From: Rhodococcus sp. RD6.2
Lineage (GTDB): Bacteria > Actinomycetota > Actinomycetes > Mycobacteriales > Mycobacteriaceae
Reading direction: 5' to 3'
Length of the DNA stretch: 64,000 bases
Assembly: GCF_001040705.1 (NCBI RefSeq)
Contig: NZ_CVQP01000007.1
Span: 366,422 to 430,421 of the forward strand
Shown here: piece after piece, positions 1-8,160 of the stretch
Position numbering within the stretch: the stretch's first letter is position 1
Layout of the letters: every line of letters begins with the position of its first letter
Notes under the pieces: generated by a model
What the model was told of the DNA's origin: nothing
The model's input: the letters and a program-made list of their open reading frames with translations, nothing else
Databases searched by the model: none
Made by a program: the position numbers and the translations under genes

Positions 1-1032
1 GGCGACCGCGGTCACGGTGAGGGTGCCGGCTGCGTCGGTGGTGATGTCGCAGGCGAAGTTTCCGGTGCCGTCAGCGGTGGCGGTGCAGGTCTTGTTGCCG
101 GCGGTGACGGTGACGTTGGAGTCTGCTTCGGCCTTGCCGGTGATGGTGACGGTGCCGCCTGCGGTGACCGTGGCCGGGTTGGCGGCGAGGTCGGTCGGTG
201 CGCCGGGTGCAGTCGGGGCCGGGGTCACGGTGCCGGTCTGCGGAGCCGAGGTGGACTGCGCGTGGGTGGCGTCGCCGAGGTACTTCGCGGTGATGGAGTA
301 CGGCTGTGCAGCGGTGGGGGTCCAGCTGTAGGTGGCGGTGCCGTTGTTGATGGTTCCGGTGCCGAGGACGGTGCCGTTGTCGGCGAATTCGACGGTTCCG
401 GTGGCGCCCGCGGTGACGGTCGCCGTCAGCGTCGAGACCTTGGTGGCCTGCGGGGCGGGGCCGACAGTGACAGTGGTCTGCGTGGCGTCCTTTGCCACCG
501 AGACGCTGGGTCCGGCGGTGGCGTTCGTCGTGCTCAGGCTCTGGTTGGCGCTGACGGCGGCGCCGCTGGTCAGAGCGGCGTCGCGGGCGCAGTTCGCGCC
601 GACGGTGTACTGGACGGTGTAGCTGATGTTGCGATTGACCGCACTGCGGATCCAGGAGCCGTTCATGCTCACCGTGGTCGCGTCGGGGGTGGTGGTTCCC
701 ACGCCGCTGCCGTCGACTCGTGACGAGTTGGCGACATAGGTCAGGCAGGCGGCGTGGATGTCCTTGAGCGCGCTGATGGTCGGGGCGAGGCCACCGTTGA
801 AGCGGATGTCGTTGGTGACGGTGATCGTCTCGCCCGGGGCAGGCGTGCCGTTGCTGATGGTCCGGTTGAACGTCCACTGGCCGGAGGTCGTCGACTGATT
901 CACGGGCGCAGCCGACGCCGCCCCCACGCCGAAGGACGCGGCGAAGCCCGCCGCCAGCGCTGCCGTACTTGCGCCGGCGACCAGCCGACGAGTGTTCTTC
1001 TTCCTCAACTCGCTGAACCTTTCGTTGCTCAA
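1..1032 (-). CDS. Secreted Ig-like repeat protein, C-terminus cut by window edge
   Basis: The frame is open from a TTG start (codon at 1030-1032, with GAGG about 10 bases upstream) to the window edge, giving 344 codons. The N-terminus is a signal peptide: a charged stretch with KKNTRR, a hydrophobic run rich in Ala and Gly, then an ASA-AP cleavage site near residue 42. The mature part starts with a Thr/Ser-rich beta-type region (residues about 45-165). It is followed by bacterial Ig-like domains: one ending in a YSITAKYLGD-type strand (about 170-255) and the start of another with TVTITGKAEADSNVTV. Paired Cys residues lie in the second domain. The family pattern suggests an exported, cell-envelope or secreted protein with stacked Ig folds; its ligand is unknown. 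More repeats or an anchor may lie beyond the edge. Confidence 0.72.
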   Translation of the reverse strand, partial: MSNERFSELRKKNTRRLVAGASTAALAAGFAASFGVGAASAAPVNQSTTSGQWTFNRTISNGTPAPGETITVTNDIRFNGGLAPTISALKDIHAACLTYVANSSRVDGSGVGTTTPDATTVSMNGSWIRSAVNRNISYTVQYTVGANCARDAALTSGAAVSANQSLSTTNATAGPSVSVAKDATQTTVTVGPAPQATKVSTLTATVTAGATGTVEFADNGTVLGTGTINNGTATYSWTPTAAQPYSITAKYLGDATHAQSTSAPQTGTVTPAPTAPGAPTDLAANPATVTAGGTVTITGKAEADSNVTVTAGNKTCTATADGTGNFACDITTDAAGTLTVTAVA

Positions 1033-1234
1033 GACCGCTGCCTCGGACTGGGACGTGTGTCCGAGTCGGCGAGGTTCGAGGTCACGATAGGGGCACGGTC
1101 GGCAACGGATGAGCAAATCTCGAAAACCTGCACACAAAATGAGTACGAACGGCGTACACGACTGCGGCAGCTGCGGAACGGGCCTGTGCCGAGCGCGGCC
1201 GCGAGGCACGCACTCGGCCACCGGAAGTCCGGCG

Positions 1235-1255
1235 CGGCGTCGGGCGACGACGCCG
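1235..1255 (-). terminator. Hairpin after the ECF sigma gene
   Basis: Arms CGGCGTCG and CGACGCCG pair perfectly around a 5-base loop, 8 bases past the sigma-factor stop codon. There is no U-tract, as is common in actinobacteria. Confidence 0.45.
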
Positions 1256-1262
1256 GCCCCGC

Positions 1263-2156
1263 TCAGCGGGCCAGCGTCCGTGCCCGGTCCACCGCCTCCA
1301 GCTTGTCGGGGTTGCGGACGAGGTAGATCCCCGAGATCAACCCGGCCGAGTCGCTGCCCGACGTGGTCAGTTCGAACATCGCGACGAGGTCGAGACCGTC
1401 GGCCGTGTGGACGATCATCGACGGCACGTTGTTGAACACCGCCGGCTCGAACCGCAGTCCTGCGGGCGCCAACCGCGTGAGCCCGGCCATGAATCGCGCC
1501 ACCTGCTCCCGTCCCACGATCGGGCGCCGCGCAGCGCTGACCTTGCCGCCGCCGTCGGAGATTTCCACGACATCCGGTGCCATCAGGTCCATCAACGCCT
1601 GCACGTCACCGGTCACCGCGGCGGTCAGGAACTTCCCCACCACCGCCTGCGCCTCCGCGCTGGGCGGTGTGAACCGCCGCCGCCGCGCGTGCACATGGGA
1701 CCGGGCGCGGTGCGCGATCTGACGCACCGCGTCCTCGGTCTTGCCGACGGACTCGGCAACCTCGCGATGGCTGAAGCCGAACACTTCCCGCAGCACGAAC
1801 ACGGCGCGCTCGTCGGGGCCGAGGGTTTCGAGGACCAGCAACATCGCCATCGTCACGGACTCGGCGAGAACCGCGTCCTCGGACGCGTCCGGCTGCGTGC
1901 GAATCGGTTCGGGCAGCCAGCTTCCGACATACTCCTCGCGTCGCCGACGGGCCGAGCGGAGTTGGTTGAGTGCCTGTCGGGTGACGATCTGCGCGAGGTA
2001 GGCACGCGGATTCTCCACCTCGGATTCGTCGACGCTGGACCAGCGCAGGTAGCTCTCCTGAAGGGCGTCCTCGGCGTCCGCGGCACTGCCCAGGATCTCG
2101 TAGGCGATGGTGAACAGCAGGGGACGGTACTCGGTGAACACCTCGACCGAACTCAC
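1263..2156 (-). CDS. ECF41-type RNA polymerase sigma factor (SigJ-like)
   Basis: 297 residues from a GTG start whose last two bases overlap the upstream gene's stop (GTGA). Residues about 8-75 are sigma region 2 ([27 protein letters not shown]). Residues about 110-165 are sigma region 4 ([18 protein letters not shown], then a helix-turn-helix ending in [14 protein letters not shown]). The C-terminal 120 residues form a SnoaL-like domain containing DGGGK near residue 200, a hallmark of the ECF41 family. In that family the fused domain modulates sigma activity in place of a classical anti-sigma factor. The partner gene upstream encodes an oxidoreductase, matching the known ECF41 habit of pairing with a carboxymuconolactone decarboxylase, oxidoreductase or epimerase. 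A longer in-frame start exists, but the SigJ-like N-terminus and the coupling favour this one. Confidence 0.88.
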   Translation of the reverse strand: MSSVEVFTEYRPLLFTIAYEILGSAADAEDALQESYLRWSSVDESEVENPRAYLAQIVTRQALNQLRSARRRREEYVGSWLPEPIRTQPDASEDAVLAESVTMAMLLVLETLGPDERAVFVLREVFGFSHREVAESVGKTEDAVRQIAHRARSHVHARRRRFTPPSAEAQAVVGKFLTAAVTGDVQALMDLMAPDVVEISDGGGKVSAARRPIVGREQVARFMAGLTRLAPAGLRFEPAVFNNVPSMIVHTADGLDLVAMFELTTSGSDSAGLISGIYLVRNPDKLEAVDRARTLAR

Positions 2157-3313
2157 GCGGACACCTCCGCTCCCTCCGGCGCGACCGCCGGTCCCGACAG
2201 CCAACGATAGGTGCCCGTGCGCGGGCCGATCCAGCGGACCGTGGAGCGGCAGACGCGTTCCTTGACGAAGGCGCCGATGCGCCCCCGCAGGACGAGCCAG
2301 CGCGGGCTGTCGTCGGTGCGCACCACCTGCACCACGCCCGCGTGGCGGCCGAGGCTGATGCACTGCAGCACCATGCCGATCGACAGCGGTTCGGGCTCAG
2401 CGCCCGCGATCTGGGCGAGGACGGTGTCGGCGCCGGTCGCGCCGAGCGGGATCGCGGCCTGGCAGCTCATGCGCAGGTGTCGCGCGACCCGCTCCGGGGG
2501 TGCGACGGAGTCCCCGACGCCGACCACGTTCGGGTGTCCGAGGGCGGCCAGGGTGTCGTCGGTGCGCAGGCGTCCGAGGTCGTCGACGGGAAGTCCGCTG
2601 CGGCGCGCCAGGTCGGGGACAGCGAACGGTCCGGCCCAGACGGTCACGTCGGTGGGTGCGGTGGTGCCGTTCGCGAGGACGACGGCACCGCGTTCGATCG
2701 CGGCGACAGTGGCGCCCTCGTCGACCTCGACGCCGAGCCGGCCCAGGGTGCGGACGACCGACTTTCTGCCCGACTCCGAGAGTCCGGTCGCGACCCGCCC
2801 CGACGACAGCAGTCGCACCCGCAGGTCGGGGCGCTGTTCGGCGATCTCCGCGGCGCTCTCGACCCCGGTCAGGCCGCCGCCGATGACCGTCACGACGGCA
2901 CCCGGGGAGGTCGCGTCGAGTCGGCCCCGCAGGCGCTCGGCGTCGTCGAGGGACGCGGCGGTGTGCGCGTGCTCCATGCCGGGCACGCCACCTCCGGGGC
3001 CGCTGCCCACGGCGTAGACGAGATGGTCGAAGTCGAGGACGGTGCCGCCGACGAGGGTCAGCGATCGGTCGCCGATGCGGTCGACGGCATCGACCAGCAG
3101 TCGGACGTCGGGGTGCAGGACGTCGGTCAGGGGGACAGTGGCGGTGCCGCTGCCCGCGGCGTACTGGTGCAGCCGGATCCGTTCGACGAAGTGGGGGACC
3201 GGGTTGACGACCGTGACCGTCACGTCGGGATGTGCGCCGGCGCGGATCCGGTTCGCCGCGGTGACTCCCGCGTACCCGGCTCCGACTATCACCACGTGGG
3301 CTGTGCTGTTCAT
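2153..3313 (-). CDS. NAD(P)/FAD-dependent oxidoreductase (NDH-2-like), ECF41 partner
   Basis: 386 residues; the ATG has an AGGAG ribosome site about 9 bases upstream. Two Rossmann motifs are visible: [17 protein letters not shown] at the N-terminus (FAD) and [19 protein letters not shown] near residue 150 (NAD(P)H). A late GVGDS motif contacts FAD. This is the pyridine nucleotide-disulfide oxidoreductase fold without an obvious redox CxxC, as in type II NADH dehydrogenases and AIF-like proteins. No membrane helix is evident. The stop overlaps the start of the ECF41 sigma gene, so the two are probably translated together. The substrate is unknown; quinone or a small carbonyl or redox compound are possibilities. 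A longer frame running to 3901 crosses the promoter and part of mshA and is not credible. Confidence 0.85.
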   Translation of the reverse strand: MNSTAHVVIVGAGYAGVTAANRIRAGAHPDVTVTVVNPVPHFVERIRLHQYAAGSGTATVPLTDVLHPDVRLLVDAVDRIGDRSLTLVGGTVLDFDHLVYAVGSGPGGGVPGMEHAHTAASLDDAERLRGRLDATSPGAVVTVIGGGLTGVESAAEIAEQRPDLRVRLLSSGRVATGLSESGRKSVVRTLGRLGVEVDEGATVAAIERGAVVLANGTTAPTDVTVWAGPFAVPDLARRSGLPVDDLGRLRTDDTLAALGHPNVVGVGDSVAPPERVARHLRMSCQAAIPLGATGADTVLAQIAGAEPEPLSIGMVLQCISLGRHAGVVQVVRTDDSPRWLVLRGRIGAFVKERVCRSTVRWIGPRTGTYRWLSGPAVAPEGAEVSA

Positions 3314-3361
3314 GGTGCTTTCGCTCCTCTCGATCACGTGAGAACGAACTGTCGACCCTGG

Positions 3362-3388
3362 GACACCGCACGCGCCGGATTCGTGACA
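3362..3388 (-). promoter_or_regulatory. Candidate ECF41-type promoter of the oxidoreductase-sigma pair
   Basis: On the minus strand TGTCACG is followed 16 bases later by TGTC, about 49 bases upstream of the oxidoreductase ATG. As I recall it, the ECF41 consensus is TGTCACA, 16-18 bases, then CGTC, so this fits with two mismatches. It suggests autoregulation. Confidence 0.45.
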
Positions 3389-3472
3389 GTGCGTTGTGTC
3401 ACTAGCGTGCTGGATCGCTTCGCAGCGGGTCCTGCGTCGATCGCCCGGCCGACAGCAAGGCAAGATGGAGGG

Positions 3473-4804
3473 GTGACGCCAGCACTGAACCACCGACTGC
3501 GGCGGGTCGCCGTCCTGTCGGTCCACACCTCGCCCTTGGCTCAGCCTGGGACCGGTGACGCGGGCGGGATGAACGTGTACGTCCTGCAGAGCGCGGTCGA
3601 ACTGGCGCGGCGGGGCGTCGAGGTGGAGATCTTCACTCGCGCGACGTCGTCGGCCGACGAGCCGGTCGTCGAGGCGGCGCCCGGTGTGCTGGTGCGCAAC
3701 GTCGTGGCGGGGCCGTTCGAGGGCCTCGACAAGCACGACCTGCCGACGCAGTTGTGCGCGTTCACGGCCGGGGTGCTGCGGGAGGAAGCTCATCACGAGC
3801 CCGGCCACTACGACCTGATCCATTCGCACTACTGGTTGTCCGGTCAGGTCGGATGGCTGGCCAGGGACCGGTGGGGTGTGCCGCTCGTGCACACCGCGCA
3901 CACACTCGCCGCGGTGAAGAACGCGTCACTCGCGGAAGGGGACACGCCGGAGCCTGCGGCGAGGCAGATCGGCGAGCAGCAGGTCGTCGCCGAGGCCGAC
4001 CGCCTCGTCACCAATACCTCGGCCGAGGCCGACCAGCTGGTCGACATCTACGGCGCCGACCGCGACCGTGTCGACGTCGTGGCACCCGGTGCCGACCTGA
4101 CCCGCTACCGGCCCGGAGACCGCGCCGCCGCCCGAACCGAACTGGGGCTCGACCGAAACGAGCTGGTCGTCACCTTCGTCGGGCGGATCCAGCCGTTGAA
4201 GGCCCCGGACGTGCTGCTCAAGGCTGCCGCCGAACTGCAGAAGCGCGAACCCGCGCTGCCGCTGCGGGTACTGATCGTCGGAGGTCCGTCCGGGACCGGT
4301 CTCGACCGCCCCGATTCCCTGATCGAACTGGCGGCGCAGCTGGGGATCTCCGCACGGGTGACGTTCCTGCCGCCGCAACCGCCCGACCGTCTGGTGCAGG
4401 TGTACCGGGCGTCCGACGTCGTGGCGGTGCCGAGCTATTCCGAGTCGTTCGGGCTCGTCGCGCTCGAAGCGCAGGCCAGTGGCACCCCGGTCGTCGCGGC
4501 GGACGTCGGCGGGCTGGGCGTCGCGGTGAGCGGTGGACACAGCGGACTGCTGGTGTCCGGCCACGATGCTCGGGACTGGGCCGACACGTTACGCACAATC
4601 CTCGTCGACGACGACTTGCGCACGAAGTTGGCACGCAACGCGCCGATCCATGCGGCCAACTTCTCGTGGGCGCGGACGGCGGACGGATTGCTGGAGAGCT
4701 ATCACCGGGCGGTGGCCGGATACCGCCGCAATCCGGACCTCGCGTCGCGTCGCGGCAGCCGAGGCTTGTGGAAACTGCGCAGACTGGGAGGGGTACGAGC
4801 GTGA
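3473..4804 (+). CDS. mshA: D-inositol-3-phosphate glycosyltransferase MshA
   Basis: 443 residues from a GTG start with GGAGGG just upstream. The enzyme joins UDP-GlcNAc to 1L-myo-inositol-1-phosphate, the first committed step of mycothiol synthesis in the cytosol. It is a GT-B, family GT4 protein. The N-terminal domain opens with [15 protein letters not shown] and the [10 protein letters not shown] loop that binds substrate. The C-terminal domain has [17 protein letters not shown] and the nucleotide-sugar motif [19 protein letters not shown]. Length is normal for the family. Its stop overlaps the GTG of the YbjN gene (GTGA), the same pairing as Rv0486-Rv0487. The promoter region of 159 bases is shared with the divergent oxidoreductase gene. 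Longer in-frame starts run through that gene and were discarded. Confidence 0.95.
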   Translation: MTPALNHRLRRVAVLSVHTSPLAQPGTGDAGGMNVYVLQSAVELARRGVEVEIFTRATSSADEPVVEAAPGVLVRNVVAGPFEGLDKHDLPTQLCAFTAGVLREEAHHEPGHYDLIHSHYWLSGQVGWLARDRWGVPLVHTAHTLAAVKNASLAEGDTPEPAARQIGEQQVVAEADRLVTNTSAEADQLVDIYGADRDRVDVVAPGADLTRYRPGDRAAARTELGLDRNELVVTFVGRIQPLKAPDVLLKAAAELQKREPALPLRVLIVGGPSGTGLDRPDSLIELAAQLGISARVTFLPPQPPDRLVQVYRASDVVAVPSYSESFGLVALEAQASGTPVVAADVGGLGVAVSGGHSGLLVSGHDARDWADTLRTILVDDDLRTKLARNAPIHAANFSWARTADGLLESYHRAVAGYRRNPDLASRRGSRGLWKLRRLGGVRA

Positions 4805-5358
4805 GCACCACCGAGACGGCGACGTCGATCGAGGCCGCGCTGACCGAGCGGGAACTCGACTTCTCCCGTCCGGCGGCGCACCAGTTCGTGGTCGAACTGC
4901 CGGGCGAGCACAAGTTGAAGACGAGCTGCCTGCTGACCGTGGGCAACCACGGGGTGCGGGTGGAGGCGTTCGTGTGCCGCAAGCCGGACGAGAACTTCGA
5001 GGGTGTCTACAAGTACCTGTTGCGCCGCAACCGGCGGCTGTACGGGGTGCACTACACGATCGACAAGGTCGGCGACATCTACCTCGTCGGCAGAATCAGC
5101 ACGCATGCCGTGACGGGTGACGAGTTGGATCGCGTGCTCGGGCAGGTGTTGGAGGCCGCGGACGGCGACTTCAACCTCCTCCTCGAGCTGGGTTTCGCGA
5201 GTTCGATTCGGCGGGAATGGGATTGGCGGGTCTCGCGCGGCGAGTCGCTGAAGAACCTCGAGCCGTTCCGGCATCTCGTCGAGGGTGACGGTCGGCGCCC
5301 GTGGCCGGTCGCGGACCGGCCTGGTGACGACTCGTCCGACGGTGGTCTGCCCGACTGA
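4801..5358 (+). CDS. YbjN domain-containing protein
   Basis: 185 residues from a GTG overlapping the mshA stop. The central 130 residues form a YbjN/T3SS-chaperone-like fold: [16 protein letters not shown], the [20 protein letters not shown] strands and a helical tail with [17 protein letters not shown]. The last 35 residues are acidic and probably disordered. Its place directly after mshA is conserved in mycobacteria (Rv0487). YbjN proteins in other bacteria are linked to stress and surface phenotypes, but no molecular role is established here. A link to mycothiol synthesis is only suggested by the coupling. Confidence 0.85.
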   Translation: MSTTETATSIEAALTERELDFSRPAAHQFVVELPGEHKLKTSCLLTVGNHGVRVEAFVCRKPDENFEGVYKYLLRRNRRLYGVHYTIDKVGDIYLVGRISTHAVTGDELDRVLGQVLEAADGDFNLLLELGFASSIRREWDWRVSRGESLKNLEPFRHLVEGDGRRPWPVADRPGDDSSDGGLPD

Positions 5359-5364
5359 CCTTGT

Positions 5365-5395
5365 GAGCCCGGTGAGTCTCCGGAATCGCCGGCTC
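5365..5395 (+). terminator. Possible terminator of the mshA operon
   Basis: Seven base pairs (GAGCC plus GG against CC plus GGCTC) with one bulged C, starting 6 bases past the YbjN stop. Weak and without a U-tract. Confidence 0.3.
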
Positions 5396-5447
5396 GGCCC
5401 GTGTGGTGATCGACACCGGGAGGGGCGTGTCCGCAAATAACGGAGTA

Positions 5448-5463
5448 CACTCATTAATGAGTG
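5448..5463. promoter_or_regulatory. Palindromic operator upstream of the TetR gene
   Basis: CACTCATTAATGAGTG is a perfect 16-base palindrome 29 bases before the tetR ATG. The overlapping TACACT could be a -10 element. Its AT-rich centre stands out in this GC-rich region. It is probably the binding site of the adjacent TetR protein, giving autorepression of the two-gene operon. Confidence 0.65.
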
Positions 5464-5492
5464 AAGTTCATTATTTGTCGGAGGTGAGTCCG

Positions 5493-6140
5493 ATGGCCGA
5501 GGTCGCAGGCGGACGCCGCGAGCGGGGCAAGGCCGAGAAGCATGCCCGCATCGCCGACGCGGCTCGGACGTTGTTCGCCGAACACGGCTTCGAGGCCGTC
5601 ACGACACAGCAGGTCGCGGACCGCGCCGACATCGCGATCGGGACGCTGTTCCGGTACGCGTCGACGAAGGCCGAGTTGCTCCTGATGGTCCGCAACGAGG
5701 AATTCGCGGCAGCCGTCGCGCGAGGCGAGGTCGACTCGGCGGGTATCGCCGACCCCGTTCAGCGGGTGCTCGCGCTCGTCGCACCGGTCCTCTACTCGGG
5801 GCGCGCGGGCGACGAGAACCTCGTCGCCTATCAACGGGAGTTGCTGTTCGGTCCGGCCGATGCGCCGTTCCGGATCGCGGGCCTCGCGATCGTCACCCGA
5901 TTCGAGGAACTGATCGCCGACTGTCTCGCCGACGGCGAACGGGTCGGTGCCGACGAGATCGCTGCAGCACGAGCCGTTTTCGCGGTGCTGCACATGGAGA
6001 TCGCCGCACCCGTCGCTCGGACGCGCACGCCCGGGATCGCATCCGAGGTGCTGCATCGGCAGATCGAACTGATCGTGGCCGGGTACCACACCGCGCCGCG
6101 AAAGCCACTGATCACAAGTCAGGGAAAGGAAGAGTCATGA
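5493..6140 (+). CDS. TetR/AcrR family transcriptional regulator
   Basis: 215 residues. The ATG has a strong GGAGGTGAG ribosome site 5-12 bases upstream, which decides it against the in-frame start at 5403. Residues about 10-65 are the TetR DNA-binding domain: ARIADAARTLFAEHGFEAVT, then TTQQVADRADIAIGTLFRYA with the recognition helix. The remaining 140 residues are the helical ligand-binding and dimerisation domain. The stop overlaps the ATG of the 3-hydroxyacyl-CoA dehydrogenase gene (ATGA), so the two form an operon, and a perfect palindrome lies at its promoter. The likely effector is an acyl-CoA or related metabolite of the downstream enzyme, by inference from the pairing. Confidence 0.9.
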   Translation: MAEVAGGRRERGKAEKHARIADAARTLFAEHGFEAVTTQQVADRADIAIGTLFRYASTKAELLLMVRNEEFAAAVARGEVDSAGIADPVQRVLALVAPVLYSGRAGDENLVAYQRELLFGPADAPFRIAGLAIVTRFEELIADCLADGERVGADEIAAARAVFAVLHMEIAAPVARTRTPGIASEVLHRQIELIVAGYHTAPRKPLITSQGKEES

Positions 6141-6997
6141 CCGCCATCAACAAGGTCACCGTACTGGGGACGGGTGTCCTCGGATCCCAAATCGCCTACC
6201 AGACCGCCTATCACGGAGTTGATGTCGTCGCGTACGACATCAGCGACGAGGTTCTGGACAAGGCGAAGGCCCGGTTCGCCGGACTGGCGCAGACCTACAA
6301 GGCGGAAGTCGACGGTGCCGCCGACGGTGCGGCCGACGCAGCGTTGGACCGGATTCGCTACTCCGCCGACCTCGCGGACGCCGTCGAGGACGCGGACCTG
6401 GTCATCGAGGCCATCCCCGAGAACCTGGACCTCAAGCGCGACACCTACACCAAGCTCGGTGAGGTGGCCCCCGCGAAGACGATCTTCGCGACGAACTCCT
6501 CGACCCTGTTGCCCAGCGACCTGAAGGGCTTCACCGGCCGCCCCGAGAAGTTCCTGGCGCTGCACTTCGCGAACCACGTGTGGCGGCAGAACACCGCCGA
6601 GGTCATGGGCACCGACAGCACCGACCCCGAGGTGTACCGGCGGGTGGTGGACTTCGCGGCCGCGATCGGCATGGTTCCGATCGAGATCAAGAAGGAGAAG
6701 GCCGGCTACCTGCTGAATTCCCTTCTGGTGCCGTTCCTTTCCGCGGCCGGGCAGCTGGTGGTGGACGGGATCGCGGAGCCGGAGATGATCGACGAGACCT
6801 GGCGCATTGGCACCGGAGCGCCGATGGGCCCCTTCCAGATCTACGACGTCGTCGGCCTGACCACCGCGTACAACATCTCCGCGGCCGGCGACGAGGGCCA
6901 ACGGCGGTTCGCCGAGTACATCAAGGAGAACTACATCGACAAGGGCAAGCTCGGCGCCGCCACCGGTGAGGGGTTCTACGCGTATTCCGTCGAGTGA
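6137..6997 (+). CDS. 3-hydroxyacyl-CoA (3-hydroxybutyryl-CoA) dehydrogenase
   Basis: 286 residues, the usual length for the stand-alone enzyme. It should oxidise (3S)-hydroxyacyl-CoA to 3-ketoacyl-CoA with NAD+, or do the reverse, in the cytosol. Residues about 5-190 are the Rossmann domain: VTVLGTGVLGSQIA binds NAD, VIEAIPENLDLK follows, and TNSSTLLPSDL is the substrate loop. The catalytic His and Glu are in LHFANHVWRQNTAEVMG, a variant of the commoner HFFNP motif. The C-terminal helical domain (from about 190, GYLLNSLLVPFLSAA) forms the dimer and acyl-CoA site. It is translationally coupled to the TetR regulator and followed by a hairpin, so the unit has just two genes. Its physiological chain length and direction are not visible. 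Confidence 0.88.
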   Translation: MTAINKVTVLGTGVLGSQIAYQTAYHGVDVVAYDISDEVLDKAKARFAGLAQTYKAEVDGAADGAADAALDRIRYSADLADAVEDADLVIEAIPENLDLKRDTYTKLGEVAPAKTIFATNSSTLLPSDLKGFTGRPEKFLALHFANHVWRQNTAEVMGTDSTDPEVYRRVVDFAAAIGMVPIEIKKEKAGYLLNSLLVPFLSAAGQLVVDGIAEPEMIDETWRIGTGAPMGPFQIYDVVGLTTAYNISAAGDEGQRRFAEYIKENYIDKGKLGAATGEGFYAYSVE

Positions 6998-7020
6998 GAC
7001 CGCATACGTGTGACACGGTG

Positions 7021-7054
7021 GGCCCGCCGGACTCGGAGGAGTTGCCGGCGGGCC
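7021..7054. terminator. Bidirectional terminator between convergent genes
   Basis: Arms GGCCCGCCGG and CCGGCGGGCC form a perfect 10-base-pair stem with a 14-base loop, between the dehydrogenase stop (plus) and the kinase-like gene stop (minus). Only two Us follow. Confidence 0.7.
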
Positions 7055-7113
7055 TTGCCGCTGGAAGCTGTGTCGGTGATGCCAGGTGGTACCCGACGGC
7101 AGGCCTCCGGCCG

Positions 7114-8160
7114 TCACCCGAGGCGAGCGGGCATGGCCACCGGTTCGCCGTCCGGTCCGAGCTCGACTCGCGTCACTTCGTCGGCATCGTCGTGGAGCAC
7201 CGTGACGAGGGTGCCGCGCAGCGGCGGGAGAACCCGCACGGTGAGGGTGCCACTCGACGCGGCGTCGAGGAGGGTCGCAACCGACTCGAGGATGCCGCGC
7301 CGGGTGGCCTCGGGTACGTGGTCCATGCCGCGGTCGTCGAGCAGGATGACTTCCACACCCCGGGCCCGCGCTGCTCGTGCGGCGGTCACCACGATCGGTT
7401 CGGAGAGTATCGGCGCGCGCAGGGTGTCGCGGAGATACGCCTCGAGCAGCCGGCATTCGGTGCAGTCCGCGTCGGAGAGGTCCTCGCTTGCGGCGATCCG
7501 TTCGAGTAGGGGGCGGGCGAGTGCGTCGAGTCGCCGGACCTGCCGGTCGCGCTCCTCGAGCCGCGCGAGGTCGGCGGCATCGGCCGCGACCCGGATCGTC
7601 GCCTGCTCCCGCAGCACGTAGATGTCGCGGGCGGCGGGCTGGATCTTCCAGGCGAAGAAGGTCGACATCACCAGCGGAGCCAGATTGATGACGGACATAC
7701 CGAGGCCGTAGCCGGCTCCCTGCCCGGTTCGCTGCGCCCACAGCACACAACTGACCAGGGTGGCGACCATGCCGAGCCACGCCAAAGAGGTTCGTCCGCG
7801 AACACACATGTACGTGTAGATGGCGGTCGACGCCCCCAGCGGCCAGGTTTGCAGGAGGCCGTCGATCGGGGCGGGTATGACGGCGAACACGAGGTTCACG
7901 GCCAGGGGCCCCGTCAGGACCAGGGCGAGGCTCACCCCGAGGGGAAGCGGATCCGATGGATGGAAGACCAGTGTGACGGCCCCGGCGCTGACGATCGCCC
8001 AGGCCAGCAGTTCGGCCCACCACGGTTCGCGTCCCGGAGCGGTCACGAGGGCGAGCAGGAGGAACGTCGCGACGTAGGCGCCGATGAGCACCCGCGCGGC
8101 AAAGGTGCGGAACCCGAGTAGTTCCCGCACGTCACCGCCGCGATCGACTGCGGAAGTCAT
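7114..8160 (-). CDS. Membrane protein with degenerate histidine-kinase-like C-terminus
   Basis: 348 residues. The ATG overlaps the stop of the upstream kinase gene (ATGA). Residues about 20-170 carry five or six hydrophobic segments (for example TFAARVLIGAYVATFLLLAL and LGMVATLVSCVLWA). A charged helical stretch follows (AADAADLARLEERDRQVRRL). The last 120 residues have the spacing of a HATPase domain, but I see no phospho-accepting His, no Asn box and no glycine-rich boxes; only LHDDADEV recalls the G1 region. A Cys pair (DADCTECRLL) lies in the linker. It looks like a pseudo-kinase partner that may heterodimerise with the intact kinase encoded just upstream. No response regulator gene is adjacent. 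Confidence 0.65.
   Translation of the reverse strand: MTSAVDRGGDVRELLGFRTFAARVLIGAYVATFLLLALVTAPGREPWWAELLAWAIVSAGAVTLVFHPSDPLPLGVSLALVLTGPLAVNLVFAVIPAPIDGLLQTWPLGASTAIYTYMCVRGRTSLAWLGMVATLVSCVLWAQRTGQGAGYGLGMSVINLAPLVMSTFFAWKIQPAARDIYVLREQATIRVAADAADLARLEERDRQVRRLDALARPLLERIAASEDLSDADCTECRLLEAYLRDTLRAPILSEPIVVTAARAARARGVEVILLDDRGMDHVPEATRRGILESVATLLDAASSGTLTVRVLPPLRGTLVTVLHDDADEVTRVELGPDGEPVAMPARLG

Noticed and set aside
2342-3472. N-terminal extension of mshA by 377 codons
   Set aside because: The extension runs antisense through the oxidoreductase gene. GTG 3473 has a good ribosome site and gives the normal MshA length.
3754-4800. N-terminal extension of the YbjN protein
   Set aside because: It is an alternate frame of mshA. 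The GTG at 4801 overlapping the mshA stop fits the conserved gene pair.
6119-8023. Minus-strand frame of 634 codons across the dehydrogenase and kinase-like genes
   Set aside because: It overlaps two genes with clear family motifs and its own translation is low complexity.
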